DNA from: Rhodomicrobium vannielii ATCC 17100 | GTDB taxonomy: Bacteria; Pseudomonadota; Alphaproteobacteria; Rhizobiales; Rhodomicrobiaceae | Direction: 5' to 3' | Assembly (NCBI RefSeq): GCF_000166055.1 | Contig: NC_014664.1 | Span: forward strand, 2,449,501 to 2,513,500 | DNA: 64,000 nucleotides | In this document: positions 1 through 8,639 of the stretch, piece after piece | Layout: each line of letters starts with the position of its first letter | Position numbering within the stretch: position 1 is the first letter of the stretch | Program-made: the position numbers and the translations under genes | The notes under the pieces: model-generated | Seen by the model: the letters and a program-made list of their open reading frames with translations, nothing else | Told to the model about the DNA's origin: nothing | The model's database searches: none

Positions 1-850
<850 letters not shown>

Positions 851-890
851 AACACGTGGGCTGTCGCTCTCACGACGGCGCCCACGTGTT
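851..890 (-). terminator. Stem-loop just downstream of yceI
   Basis: AACACGTGGGC at 851-861 and GCCCACGTGTT at 880-890 form a perfect 11-bp stem around an 18-base loop, 11 bases after the yceI stop. There is no T-run, so it may stabilise the 3' end or aid termination rather than act as a classical intrinsic terminator. Confidence 0.5.
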
Positions 891-901
891 CAGGTTTCGA
901 A

Positions 902-1486
902 CTAGATCTTCTTGTTCAATTCCGTCTGGATATCGATCGTCACCTCGTCGGAGACGAACGGCGCGGCCTGTGATACGCCAAAGTCCGTGCGCTTGATCGC
1001 CGTGGTGGCGCCGATACCGAGCGTAGGCTTCTTCGACATGGGATGCGCGCCGTCGAAATTAAGCGTGACATCGAGAACGACAGGCTTCGTCACGCCTTTG
1101 ATCGTCAGGTCGCCTGCAACCTTGCCGCTTTTCTCGCCCGTGCGTTCGAACTTCGTGCTCTTGAAGGTCGCGTCGGGGAAAGCCTTGGCATCGAACAGCT
1201 TGTCGCCCTTCATATGATCGTTGAACACCGGAACCAGCGTCTCGATGCTGTCGGTCTTGAAGGTGATGTTGACCTTGCTGTTCTCCGGCTTGGCCGCGTC
1301 GTACAGCACTTCGCCTTCGTAGGTCTTGAACTGAGCGCATTGGCGGCTGATGCTCAGATGGTTCCAGCAGAAGCGAACTGTCGTATGACCGGGATCGAAC
1401 GAGTAGGCCACAGGCTCAGCAGACGCGATGGTGGTTGCCGCGAAAAATGCGGGAATGGAAGCAATAAGAATTCTGCGCAACGACAT
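902..1486 (-). CDS. YceI-family periplasmic protein
   Basis: The product is 194 residues with a clear Sec signal peptide (about residues 1-23, ending ASA before EPVAYSFD). The rest is the YceI lipocalin-like barrel: DPGHTTVRFCWNHL near the start, the VFNDHMKGDKLFDAKAFPDATFKS segment, and a GDLTIKGVTKPV strand. YceI proteins bind isoprenoid lipids such as polyprenyl quinones or their precursors in the periplasm; the physiological role is usually unclear. The start at 1486 was chosen because it puts the signal peptide at the N-terminus; longer in-frame starts add a charged stretch without homology. It is transcribed away from mutM. Confidence 0.85.
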   Translation of the reverse strand: MSLRRILIASIPAFFAATTIASAEPVAYSFDPGHTTVRFCWNHLSISRQCAQFKTYEGEVLYDAAKPENSKVNITFKTDSIETLVPVFNDHMKGDKLFDAKAFPDATFKSTKFERTGEKSGKVAGDLTIKGVTKPVVLDVTLNFDGAHPMSKKPTLGIGATTAIKRTDFGVSQAAPFVSDEVTIDIQTELNKKI

Positions 1487-1599
1487 GCCGTGTCTCCGTC
1501 TGGTTAACCGTATGCGCCAAGCACAACGGCGCTCTGGGGCGAACAGATGGCAACTTGTTGGCGAGCCCGTGAATTTATGTATCGATTTTTTCATTTTCA

Positions 1600-1611
1600 C
1601 TGGTCGACCAG
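1600..1611. repeat. 12-bp perfect palindrome between yceI and mutM
   Basis: CTGGTCGACCAG lies in an AT-rich stretch of the divergent yceI/mutM intergenic region, about 115 bases before the yceI start and 85 before mutM. It could be an operator for a dimeric regulator, but a 12-base palindrome in GC-rich DNA can arise by chance. Confidence 0.3.
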
Positions 1612-1696
1612 AAACACTGTTCCTTGATCGGGGAGACGGGGGCTTTGCTTTCGCGGCGGTGACGCCTATTTATTTAGCGACGGAACGCTGAGGCCC

Positions 1697-2581
1697 ATGC
1701 CCGAATTACCCGAAGTCGAAATCATCCGGCGCGGCCTCGCCCCTGCCATGGAGGGCGCGGCGTTTTCCGCCGTCACGCTCAACCGCGCCGACCTTCGCTT
1801 TCCGTTCGAGCCGCGTTTCGTCGAACGCCTGCGCGGGCAACGCATCGCGCGCCTCACGCGGCGGGCGAAATACATCGTGGCGGAAGCGGATAGCGGCCTT
1901 TGCCTCGCCATGCATCTCGGAATGACGGGCCGCTTCACCATCGAGCACAAGGCGGATGGCGCGGTGACGCCCGGCTCGTTCTATTACGAGCATGCCGCCA
2001 ACGCGCTCCACGACCACGTTGTTTTCGCAATGAGCAACGGCGAGGTGATCCGCTACAACGACCCCCGCCGCTTCGGTTACATGACGCTGTTCGGGGCAGG
2101 CGAGATGGCCGCGCATCCGCTTTTTCGCGCGCTCGGGATCGAGCCGTTGTCCGATGCGCTGACGCCGGATTATCTTGCGGCGCGCGCGGCGGGGAAGGCG
2201 CAGGCGCTCAAGGCGTTCCTGCTCGACCAACGCATTATTGCAGGGCTCGGCAACATCTATGTATGCGAGGCGCTGTTTCGCGCGGGCTTGCCGCCGGACG
2301 CGGAGGCGGGCGCGCTCGGTGTCGGCAGGCGCGGCAAGGCGGCGGCCGCGCGGCTCTGCGCCGCGATCAAGGCCGTGCTCGAAGACGCGCTGCTCGCGGG
2401 CGGCTCCTCGATCCGCGACTATCGCCACGCCAACGGCGACGGCGGCCATTTCCAGGAGAAGTTCGACGTGTATGGGCGTGGCGGCGAGCCGTGTCATAAT
2501 AAGTGCGGCTCATTCATCGAAAGAAAAGCCCAACAAGGGCGCTCGACTTTTTTCTGTCCGCACTGTCAGGCAAAGATCTGA
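1697..2581 (+). CDS. mutM: Formamidopyrimidine-DNA glycosylase
   Basis: Fpg/MutM is a bifunctional DNA glycosylase/AP lyase that removes 8-oxoguanine and ring-opened purines. This 294-residue protein starts PELPEVE, supplying the catalytic Pro after Met removal and Glu3, has the conserved Lys58 (RRAKYI), the helix-two-turn-helix region with [11 protein letters not shown], and a C-terminal zinc finger with Cys266, Cys270, Cys287 and Cys290. The first Cys pair is spaced C-x3-C rather than C-x2-C, still compatible with zinc binding. Length is slightly above the usual 270-290. The enoyl-CoA hydratase gene follows 14 bases later. Confidence 0.95.
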   Translation: MPELPEVEIIRRGLAPAMEGAAFSAVTLNRADLRFPFEPRFVERLRGQRIARLTRRAKYIVAEADSGLCLAMHLGMTGRFTIEHKADGAVTPGSFYYEHAANALHDHVVFAMSNGEVIRYNDPRRFGYMTLFGAGEMAAHPLFRALGIEPLSDALTPDYLAARAAGKAQALKAFLLDQRIIAGLGNIYVCEALFRAGLPPDAEAGALGVGRRGKAAAARLCAAIKAVLEDALLAGGSSIRDYRHANGDGGHFQEKFDVYGRGGEPCHNKCGSFIERKAQQGRSTFFCPHCQAKI

Positions 2582-2595
2582 AAGGAACACCCCAA

Positions 2596-3393
2596 ATGAC
2601 TTCCGCATCTTCCGAAACCGCGTCATTCGAAACGGTGCTCTTTGAGAAAAAGGGCCGGGTCGGCCTCGTCACGCTGAACCGTCCCAAGGCGCTGAACGCG
2701 CTCAACGCGCAGCTCATCGCGGAACTCAATCAGGTGCTCGACGCCTGCGAGGCCGATGCGGACATCGGGGCTATCGTAATCACCGGCTCCGAGAAGGCAT
2801 TCGCGGCGGGCGCGGACATCAAGGAAATGAAGGACAAGACCTTCGGCGATGTGATCCTGCAAGACTTCATAGCGCCGTGGGAGCGCATCACGCGCGTCCG
2901 CAAGCCGGTGATCGCGGCCGTCTCGGGCTTTGCGCTGGGCGGCGGCTGCGAACTCGCCATGATGGCAGACTTCATCATCGCATCCGACACGGCGAAGTTC
3001 GGCCAGCCGGAAATCATGCTGGGGGTGATCCCTGGCGCGGGCGGCACGCAGCGGCTCACGCGCGCGGTCGGCAAGGCGAAGGCGATGGACCTCATTCTCA
3101 CCGGGCGCCACATGGACGCTGCCGAGGCCGAGCGCGCCGGGCTCGTGGCGCGCGTCGTCCCCGCCGCCGATCTCGTCGCGGAGGCGCTGAAAGCCGCCGA
3201 GAAGATCGCGAGCTTCTCGCTGCCCTCGGCCATGCTGGCGAAGGAATCGGTCAATCGGGCTTTCGAGACGACGCTCGCCGAAGGGGTGCGTTTCGAGCGC
3301 CACGCGTTCCACGCGCTGTTCGCGACGGAGGATCAGAAAGAAGGCATGGCGGCCTTCGCCGAGAAACGGCCCCCGCAATTCAAGCACGCGTAA
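2596..3393 (+). CDS. Enoyl-CoA hydratase
   Basis: This 265-residue crotonase-family protein hydrates trans-2-enoyl-CoA to 3-hydroxyacyl-CoA in fatty acid or amino acid degradation. It has the oxyanion-hole motifs AAGADIKEM (about 70-78) and [11 protein letters not shown] (111-121) and both catalytic glutamates, Glu119 and Glu139 ([13 protein letters not shown]), which marks a true short-chain hydratase. The ATG at 2596 follows AAAGGAACACC; an upstream in-frame start would overlap mutM and lacks homology. It lies 14 bases after mutM and is probably co-transcribed with it. The exact substrate cannot be told. Confidence 0.9.
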   Translation: MTSASSETASFETVLFEKKGRVGLVTLNRPKALNALNAQLIAELNQVLDACEADADIGAIVITGSEKAFAAGADIKEMKDKTFGDVILQDFIAPWERITRVRKPVIAAVSGFALGGGCELAMMADFIIASDTAKFGQPEIMLGVIPGAGGTQRLTRAVGKAKAMDLILTGRHMDAAEAERAGLVARVVPAADLVAEALKAAEKIASFSLPSAMLAKESVNRAFETTLAEGVRFERHAFHALFATEDQKEGMAAFAEKRPPQFKHA

Positions 3394-3399
3394 GGACCA

Positions 3400-3450
3400 A
3401 TTCCGGCGTTTGCAGCCGTTGGCAGCACGCTCGCGAGCAAATGCCGGAAT
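3400..3450. terminator. Large stem-loop after the enoyl-CoA hydratase gene
   Basis: ATTCCGGCGTTTGC (3400-3413) pairs with GCAAATGCCGGAAT (3437-3450) over 14 positions with one G-T pair; the loop contains the self-complementary GCTCGCGAGC. It starts 7 bases after the stop codon. No T-run follows, so function as a terminator is inferred from position and stability. Confidence 0.45.
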
Positions 3451-3630
3451 CAAGCTCCGCTATAACCCTCTGATTCCAGAGCAGCTTTTGAATTTGATAT
3501 TGTGCGAGAGCCTGCTGCCACCGGGACGCAAAATGTAAAATTCGCTCCGCTATTTATTGTGATCGCCATGTATTGGACAGGGACGACTTCGCACGCTACG
3601 ATAACCATAACGTGAAGGAAGGCATCTCGC

Positions 3631-4425
3631 TTGAAGATCATGTCCAACCCTGCGGCGGAACGGTCCCACTTCAATGCCAGCCGGTGCGAGGCTTGTTTCA
3701 TAAGGCATCGCGGGATCTGTCAGGCCTTGTCGATGGAGCAACTCGAACGGCTGAGTTCGATTGCGCGTCGCCGAGTCATTCCAGCCAACCACTACATCTT
3801 TCGTGACGGCGACGAAGCTATCTCATTCGCGGCCGTGAATACGGGTGTGGTGAAGCTGATCAAGACAACCTCGGAAGGCGAGCGCCACGTGATCGGCCTC
3901 GTCTACGCGCCGGAATTTCTGGGCCACACCTTCGCGGAAACGCACAAGTTTTCTGCTGCGGCCGCAACCGACGTCGATATCTGCACATTCCCCCGTCAGG
4001 CGTTCAACCGCCTTCTTCTCGAATACCCGGATATGCAACGATGGCTGTTCGAGTTCACGGTGCAGGAACTTGATGTGACGCGCGAGTGGACGCTCATGCT
4101 TGGGCGCAAATCCTCTTTCGAACGCGTGGCGAGCCTGCTTCTCATCATCGCGCGGCGCACTCGCAATGCCGGGGCCCAGCCTGTCCACGAAAACTGCGCC
4201 GAGTTCGAGCTTCCGCTCACGCGCTCCGAGCTGGCGGATTATCTCGGGCTGACGCTTGAAACGGTGAGCCGCAAGGTCAGCCAATTGAAGCAGCAAGGAT
4301 TGATCGAGCTTCGTTCGACGCGGGACGTTGTCGTTCCCAACATCGAACGGCTCGCCGAAGCCGCAAGCATGGATGAGCATCGCGAGTCGGCGAAAGCGGC
4401 CAAGGTTGCCGCCTTTCCGGCCTGA
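3631..4425 (+). CDS. Fnr-type oxygen-sensing transcriptional regulator (FnrN/FnrL-like)
   Basis: This 264-residue Crp/Fnr regulator carries Cys19, Cys22 and Cys30 (C-x2-C-x7-C) plus a fourth cysteine, Cys118, in DICTFPRQAF. These four ligands would hold an oxygen-labile [4Fe-4S] cluster. A cyclic-nucleotide-like beta-roll follows, then a helix-turn-helix with LADYLGLTLETVSRK (about 201-215), whose E-x2-SR recognition motif is that of Fnr proteins binding TTGAT-N4-ATCAA. The TTG at 3631 is preferred because GAAGGAAGG lies about 9 bases upstream; ATG 3640 would be too far away. It faces a cytochrome c gene, fitting a role in low-oxygen respiration, but I found no good Fnr box nearby. Confidence 0.9.
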   Translation: MKIMSNPAAERSHFNASRCEACFIRHRGICQALSMEQLERLSSIARRRVIPANHYIFRDGDEAISFAAVNTGVVKLIKTTSEGERHVIGLVYAPEFLGHTFAETHKFSAAAATDVDICTFPRQAFNRLLLEYPDMQRWLFEFTVQELDVTREWTLMLGRKSSFERVASLLLIIARRTRNAGAQPVHENCAEFELPLTRSELADYLGLTLETVSRKVSQLKQQGLIELRSTRDVVVPNIERLAEAASMDEHRESAKAAKVAAFPA

Positions 4426-4474
4426 AGCATGCGGTGAAAATGGCTCGCCGGAGCGTCGCGAACGCTTCGCGCTG

Positions 4475-4897
4475 TTACTTGGCCTGAATGCCTTTGACGT
4501 ACACGCCAAGCTCCGTAACCGCGCGGTTTGCGGGCGCAGCGCCGCATTCATCGGTGAAGATCGACTTCCAGTTAGGCATTCCGCCGTGCGACTTGCCGCT
4601 TTCGCCTTTCAGAAGCTTGAAGACGTACTCGGTCGGAAACGCGCCGTTTGAGCGCTCTGCGAGCGTCGTCAGGTCCGGCGGCGTGAGCTTCATTTCTTTT
4701 GCGAGGATGCCGCCGCCCTTGCCATCCGGCCCGTGACAAAAGGTGCAGTTCTCGGCAAACAGCTTCGAGCCGGGGAGCACTTCCATGCGTGCGCAGGGAT
4801 CAATGCCGCTGTCCGTCTGCGCCGCGCAAGGCAGGGCGAGCAATGTGAGCGCAAGCACCGCTGCGGCACGGACGGTTTTTCGTGGTGTTCCGTGCAT
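4475..4897 (-). CDS. Monohaem class I cytochrome c, periplasmic
   Basis: The 140-residue product has a signal peptide (hydrophobic AAAVLALTLLALPCAAQ, about residues 11-27) and a single haem site CTFCH (Cys51, Cys54, His55). Met107 in HGGMPNW is the likely sixth haem ligand. This suits a soluble electron carrier or the cytochrome subunit of a periplasmic dehydrogenase. A Cys at 24 near the cleavage site could suggest a lipoprotein, but no clear lipobox is seen. It converges with the Fnr-type regulator gene, 49 bases apart, and no partner enzyme is adjacent, so its electron donor is unknown. Confidence 0.85.
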   Translation of the reverse strand: MHGTPRKTVRAAAVLALTLLALPCAAQTDSGIDPCARMEVLPGSKLFAENCTFCHGPDGKGGGILAKEMKLTPPDLTTLAERSNGAFPTEYVFKLLKGESGKSHGGMPNWKSIFTDECGAAPANRAVTELGVYVKGIQAK

Positions 4898-5261
4898 GGT
4901 TTGCCTCGCCCTCAGTCTGCATCACTCGAAACGATTCTCTCGGGGAAGCCAACCGCATGCATTGCGCTTTCCACCGCCAGCGCAGGGAATTTTTCATTTG
5001 ATTGACACCCGCTGAGGGCTCCAACATCAAATGAAAAATTAGAAACCGCACTAGAATCAATTGGTTGCTGGTGCTCTTTAGGCGCATACGTTTGCTGGAG
5101 AGTGTGCACTGTTGGCCGCGCCCAGATCATAGAGTTTCCGGCGTTCCTTCGACTCCGACATTTGCTCGTGAGCATGCCGGTCGCACTCGGAGCGCCAGCG
5201 TGCGTTGTCGAGCGCCCCTCGACGCGCTAAATCTTCTCCTCAACGGAAAGGAATTGCGGCC
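4898..5261. other. Divergent intergenic region between cytochrome c and yqeY-like genes
   Basis: This 364-base stretch has no plausible gene. It holds the perfect inverted repeat listed at 4988-5040 and the promoters of both flanking genes, which are transcribed away from each other. The surroundings of the repeat are distinctly AT-rich. Confidence 0.6.
4988..5040. repeat. Perfect 15-bp inverted repeat with 23-base spacer
   Basis: AATTTTTCATTTGAT (4988-5002) is exactly complementary to ATCAAATGAAAAATT (5026-5040). It lies about 90 bases upstream of the cytochrome c gene and 220 upstream of the yqeY-like gene. The AT-rich arms in GC-rich DNA and perfect pairing are unlikely by chance. It could be an operator pair, a structured leader or a remnant of a small mobile repeat. 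Confidence 0.7.
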
Positions 5262-5723
5262 ATGATTCGTCAGAAAATATCCGAGACTTTGAAAGACGCC
5301 ATGCGGGCGAAAGACGAGGTGAAAACGACGACGCTGCGCATGGTGAACGCTGCGATCAAGCAGAAGGACATCGACGTGGCGCGCGGTCGCGGCGACGAGC
5401 ACATCGGCGAGGACGAAGTGCTGAACCTGCTGCAAAGCCTGATCAAGTCTCGCCGCGAGTCGGTGGAGCTTTACAAGAAGGGCGAGCGGCCGGATCTGGT
5501 GGCGAAAGAAGAGGCCGAGATCGCGATCATTTCAGACTTTCTGCCGAAGCAGATGAGCGACGATGATCTCAAGGCCGTCGTGAAGGAACTGGTCGGCACG
5601 CTGGGTGCGACGAGCGTCAAGGACATGGGCAAGGTCATGGCCGCGCTGAAGGCGAATTACGCGGGCCAACTCGACATGACGAAGGCAAGCGCCGTCGTGA
5701 AAGAGGTGCTCGCCGGGAACTGA
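5262..5723 (+). CDS. GatB/YqeY domain protein
   Basis: This 153-residue protein is a stand-alone YqeY-type protein, related to the helical tail domain of the GatB subunit of the tRNA-dependent amidotransferase, which contacts tRNA. The whole length fits the family: KDAMRAKDEVKTTTLRM near the N-terminus, SLIKSRRESVELYKKGERPDL, EIAIISDFLPKQMSDDDL, and a C-terminal DMGKVMAALKANYAGQLDM. The ATG at 5262 follows GGAAAGGAATTG; a longer in-frame start has no homology. In many alphaproteobacteria this gene sits beside rpoD/dnaG, which are not in this window. The biological role is poorly defined. Confidence 0.85.
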   Translation: MIRQKISETLKDAMRAKDEVKTTTLRMVNAAIKQKDIDVARGRGDEHIGEDEVLNLLQSLIKSRRESVELYKKGERPDLVAKEEAEIAIISDFLPKQMSDDDLKAVVKELVGTLGATSVKDMGKVMAALKANYAGQLDMTKASAVVKEVLAGN

Positions 5724-5879
5724 CGGGGCGGGGAGCGAGCTTTTTCGCGCCCATCTCGCCCAAGGCGGACGCGTGGCCTCAAGGTGAGGCGGCGCGTTTC
5801 GATTTGCATAGCGCGGCGATCGCCGCGCCGAACTCAAGGATCACTGCGGACCCCGCACTTTGCGCGCAGGTATCAGAGC

Positions 5880-6119
5880 TTAGTGCAGGTTGGCGAGACC
5901 GACATGCGAGAAGCGATCCTGACGCGTTGTCAAAACCTTGGGCATGCGGGAAACCAGCTCGATCAGCAGCAGAAGCTCCTGCCTCACGTTGTGATCCTCG
6001 ATCCGGCTGAACGCCGTAACCAACTGACGCGACTGCTCGACGGCGCCATTTTTCGTGTCGACCGTAGTGCCGACCCCATCGAGCAAGGAACGGAATAACT
6101 CGTCCATGTCCTGTTTCAT
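5880..6119 (-). CDS. Conserved-looking small helical protein of unknown function
   Basis: The frame read from ATG 6119 gives 79 residues, mostly helical and amphipathic (QSRQLVTAFSRIEDHNVRQELLLLIELVSRM, about 35-65) with a basic C-terminus. GGAG lies about 9 bases before the ATG; a second ATG four codons later is also possible. An in-frame extension to 6302 reads through low-quality sequence and is not used. I do not recognise the family; its size and LIELVSRM helix resemble small regulatory proteins of Rhizobiales. It stands alone, converging with the yqeY-like gene. Confidence 0.55.
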   Translation of the reverse strand: MKQDMDELFRSLLDGVGTTVDTKNGAVEQSRQLVTAFSRIEDHNVRQELLLLIELVSRMPKVLTTRQDRFSHVGLANLH

Positions 6120-6327
6120 CACTACCGACTCCAACTCAACCTTACGCGAAGGTGACGCCCAAACGATAATCAAAGGTGTACAAAACAATTGTTGCAACTT
6201 TAAGTCAAGGCGTGCCGTTGTTTTATCACAGTTTGTCAACGGCTCCGCGCCTTGGCTTAAGCGTGGCTTTCGCGAGGATGGCGGATGCAACCGTGCTTCC
6301 ACTCAACCTCACGCCAGTTTTACTTTG

Positions 6328-7038
6328 TTAAACGGACACTCTCATGTCGAAGAGAAGCACCTCCGTCTTTTCCACAGCTTCGATGCGGATATCCTCTCTT
6401 GAAACGGTGCCCGCGCCGTCACCCGCTCCAAGGCTCTCGCCATTCGCCGTCACAGAGCCTCGAACGACCTGAATCCAAGTCGCGCGCCCCTGGGCAATCC
6501 GATGCTCGACAGCTTCGCCCGGCTCAAGAATTGTGGCGTAAAGGTCTACGTCGCGGTTGATCGCAATCGAGCCGTCGCGCCCGTCTCCCGACGCAACGAG
6601 CCGCAGCCGCCCCGCCTTCTCCGCTGCGGGAAACGTCTTCTGATCGTAGCCCGGCGCGGCGCCATCGCGCTCGGGCAACACCCAGATTTGCAGAAAATGT
6701 ACCGGCTCCGCATCCGACGCGTTGAACTCGCTGTGTCGAACGCCCGTACCCGCCGACATATGCTGCACGTCGCCCGGCCGAATGACCGACCCATGGCCCA
6801 TGCTGTCCTTGTGCTGAAGTCCCCCTTCGATCACGTAGGAGATAATCTCCATGTCGCGATGCGCGTGGCTAGGGAAGCCGCCGCCTGCCGCGACGCGATC
6901 CTCATTGATCACCCGGAGCGGCCCGAAGCCCATGCGCTTCGGATCGTAATACTCGCCGAATGAGAAGGTGTGGCGGCTGTCGAGCCAGTCGATCTGCGTG
7001 CGGCCCCTGTCTTCGGACCTGATCACAACCATGGCCAT
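6328..7038 (-). CDS. Pirin-family protein (YhhW-like quercetinase fold)
   Basis: This 236-residue bicupin begins MAMVVIRSEDRGRTQIDWLDSRHTFSFGEY, typical of pirins. The N-terminal cupin has the metal-binding set His-x-His (FPSHAHRDME) with a further His and Glu in HMSAGTGVRHSE. Bacterial pirins such as E. coli YhhW can oxidise quercetin; others act as protein partners, so the substrate here is unknown. The start at 7038 has GAAGGA 7 bases upstream; ATG 7032 is also possible. crcB follows upstream on the same strand with 91 bases between. Confidence 0.85.
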   Translation of the reverse strand: MAMVVIRSEDRGRTQIDWLDSRHTFSFGEYYDPKRMGFGPLRVINEDRVAAGGGFPSHAHRDMEIISYVIEGGLQHKDSMGHGSVIRPGDVQHMSAGTGVRHSEFNASDAEPVHFLQIWVLPERDGAAPGYDQKTFPAAEKAGRLRLVASGDGRDGSIAINRDVDLYATILEPGEAVEHRIAQGRATWIQVVRGSVTANGESLGAGDGAGTVSREDIRIEAVEKTEVLLFDMRVSV

Positions 7039-7129
7039 GCGATTGTCCTTCGCTCGCTGTTTGGCCGTCACATGCGCATCGGGCGTCCCGCCGCCAAGAG
7101 CGAAGGGAAATCACAAGCGCGCGAACCGA

Positions 7130-7534
7130 TCAGGCCCGCGTGTCACCCGCAACCGCCGCCGCCATGGCATAGCCGAGCGCCACCGCCGCGAGGCACATCC
7201 CCACCGAGAGGCCGACATTCGCGAGCGCCGACCATGGCTTGCCGTCGCGCAGGAGATCGAAGGTTTGCAGGCTGAACGACGAAAAGGTGGTGTAGCCGCC
7301 GCAAATGCCAATCATCACGAAGGCGCGGGCGTCGCCATGGAGGCCGTAGCGGCTGCCCGACACCGACAGCGCCGCGAACAGCCCGATGATGAAAGAGCCG
7401 GTGATATTGATGAGGATCGTGCCCCACGGAAAATACGGTCCGGTGAGGCGCACCATGGCGTCGGACACGGCGGCGCGCGCCACGCTGCCGATGGCTCCAC
7501 CGAGCGCGATGAAAAGATAGGTCATCAAGGACAT
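7130..7534 (-). CDS. crcB: Fluoride ion channel CrcB/Fluc
   Basis: This 134-residue protein with four predicted membrane helices exports fluoride as a dual-topology dimer. Diagnostic motifs are GGAIGSVAR in helix 1, the NITGSFIIG asparagine motif in helix 2, and GGYTTFSSFS in the helix 3 break where sodium and fluoride-coordinating phenylalanines sit. Length is standard. I looked for a fluoride riboswitch in the 135 bases upstream and did not recognise one. msrA lies upstream on the same strand but an intrinsic terminator separates them. Confidence 0.95.
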   Translation of the reverse strand: MSLMTYLFIALGGAIGSVARAAVSDAMVRLTGPYFPWGTILINITGSFIIGLFAALSVSGSRYGLHGDARAFVMIGICGGYTTFSSFSLQTFDLLRDGKPWSALANVGLSVGMCLAAVALGYAMAAAVAGDTRA

Positions 7535-7576
7535 GGTCTGCTCGTGTGGGATCGAGGGCTATGCGGGCGCGCCCCG

Positions 7577-7608
7577 AGACAAAAGAACGCCCGCTGACGC
7601 AGCGGGCG
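7577..7608 (-). terminator. Intrinsic terminator after msrA
   Basis: Read on the minus strand, CGCCCGCT-gcgtc-AGCGGGCG forms a perfect 8-bp GC-rich stem followed by TTCTTTTGTCT. It lies between msrA and crcB and probably ends msrA transcription. Confidence 0.75.
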
Positions 7609-7669
7609 AACCAAGATTATAAGTCGGGGCGGGTTATAGGACCGTCACCACGCATTAACAAGCGCGGCG

Positions 7670-8329
7670 TCAGGCGGGCGAGGTTTCCCCGATGCCGACC
7701 GGGCACGAAACGCCGGTGCCGCCGAGGCCGCAATAGCCGCCGGGGTTTTTCGCCAGATATTGCTGATGATAGCCCTCCGCGAAGTAGAACTCGCCCGCGG
7801 GTGCGATTTCGGTCGTGATCGCGCCGTGGCCCTTCGCGGAAAGCGCCTGCTGATAAGCTTCCTTCGACGCGAGCGCCTCGCGCTCTTGCTCGTCATTCGT
7901 GGTGTAGATCGCCGAGCGGTATTGCGTGCCGACGTCATTGCCCTGCCGCATGCCCTGCGTGGGGTTGTGCGATTCCCAGAAGGCTTTCAGCAACTCGCCA
8001 TAGCTGACCTTCTTCGGATCGAACACGACAAGCACCGCCTCGGTGTGGCCGGTACGACCCGAGCAGACTTCCTCATAGGTCGGGTTGGGCGTGAAGCCGC
8101 CCGCATAGCCCACGGCGGTTACGATTACGCCGGGAATTTGCCAGAAGCGGCGTTCCGCGCCCCAGAAGCAGCCCAGCCCGAAAATCGCGATTTCGCTCCC
8201 TTCGGGGTATGGCGGCTTCAGCGCGGCGCCGTTCACGATATTGGTGTCGGTGGTTGGAATTGGCGCGTCGCGGCCCGGAAGTGCGGTCGCGGCGTCCGGC
8301 ATCTTGGTTTTCTTGCTGAACGAGAACAT
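7670..8329 (-). CDS. msrA: Peptide-methionine (S)-S-oxide reductase MsrA
   Basis: MsrA reduces the S epimer of methionine sulfoxide in oxidised proteins. The 219-residue product has the active-site GCFWGAE (Cys54), the conserved YAGG and GRTGHTEAV segments, [18 protein letters not shown], and C-terminal resolving cysteines near 200 and 209 in a Gly-rich tail. No signal peptide is present, so it is cytoplasmic; the roughly 40-residue N-terminal extension matches the longer E. coli-type MsrA. ATG 8329 has AGAGG at good spacing; GTG 8335 is an alternative. Confidence 0.95.
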   Translation of the reverse strand: MFSFSKKTKMPDAATALPGRDAPIPTTDTNIVNGAALKPPYPEGSEIAIFGLGCFWGAERRFWQIPGVIVTAVGYAGGFTPNPTYEEVCSGRTGHTEAVLVVFDPKKVSYGELLKAFWESHNPTQGMRQGNDVGTQYRSAIYTTNDEQEREALASKEAYQQALSAKGHGAITTEIAPAGEFYFAEGYHQQYLAKNPGGYCGLGGTGVSCPVGIGETSPA

Positions 8330-8433
8330 GGGCACCTCTCTTTCGCGCTCGATATGGGGATGCAGAGGCCGAAAGAAAAAGATTCGCGCCGGCGTTTCCG
8401 GCGCTGTTCACGCAGTCTTGCGCGCGGCAGGCG

Positions 8434-8556
8434 CTAGTTGACGCGAACGTCAGGAAGGGACGGCTTCTCGACGCTGATTGTATTCTGGTCGTAGATGTAG
8501 AATGCCGCGATTGCGACGAGCGCGACGACAAGCGCGCCGATGATGAAATTCCGCAT
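8434..8556 (-). CDS. 40-residue single-pass membrane peptide
   Basis: From ATG 8556 the frame encodes 40 residues: a short basic N-terminus, one strongly hydrophobic helix (IIGALVVALVAIAAFYIY, about 5-22) and a polar tail ending DVRVN. AAGGAG lies 8 bases before the ATG. A near-perfect EcfG-type promoter lies about 36 bases before the start, giving a short leader. The hydrophobic segment, good ribosome site and tailored promoter argue for a real small gene. I do not recognise a family. It may act like other stress-induced small membrane proteins, but that is inference. Confidence 0.7.
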   Translation of the reverse strand: MRNFIIGALVVALVAIAAFYIYDQNTISVEKPSLPDVRVN

Positions 8557-8591
8557 TTTCAGTGCTCCTTCTAGCTGAACGTCAGTCAGCA

Positions 8592-8616
8592 AACGGAAGA
8601 GACGCGGGCTAGTTCC
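8592..8616 (-). promoter_or_regulatory. EcfG-type general stress promoter before the small membrane peptide
   Basis: On the minus strand GGAAC (8616-8612) is followed after 16 bases by CGTT, exactly the consensus GGAAC-N16/17-CGTT of the alphaproteobacterial general stress sigma factor EcfG. Predicted transcription would begin near 8583, leaving about 27 bases before the ATG at 8556. Confidence 0.65.
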
Positions 8617-8639
8617 GTTCTTGCTTCCAGAGCGTTTCG

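Noticed and set aside
7535-7669. Fluoride riboswitch before crcB
   Set aside because: I compared the leader with the crcB motif and did not find its conserved elements; the only structure is the msrA terminator.
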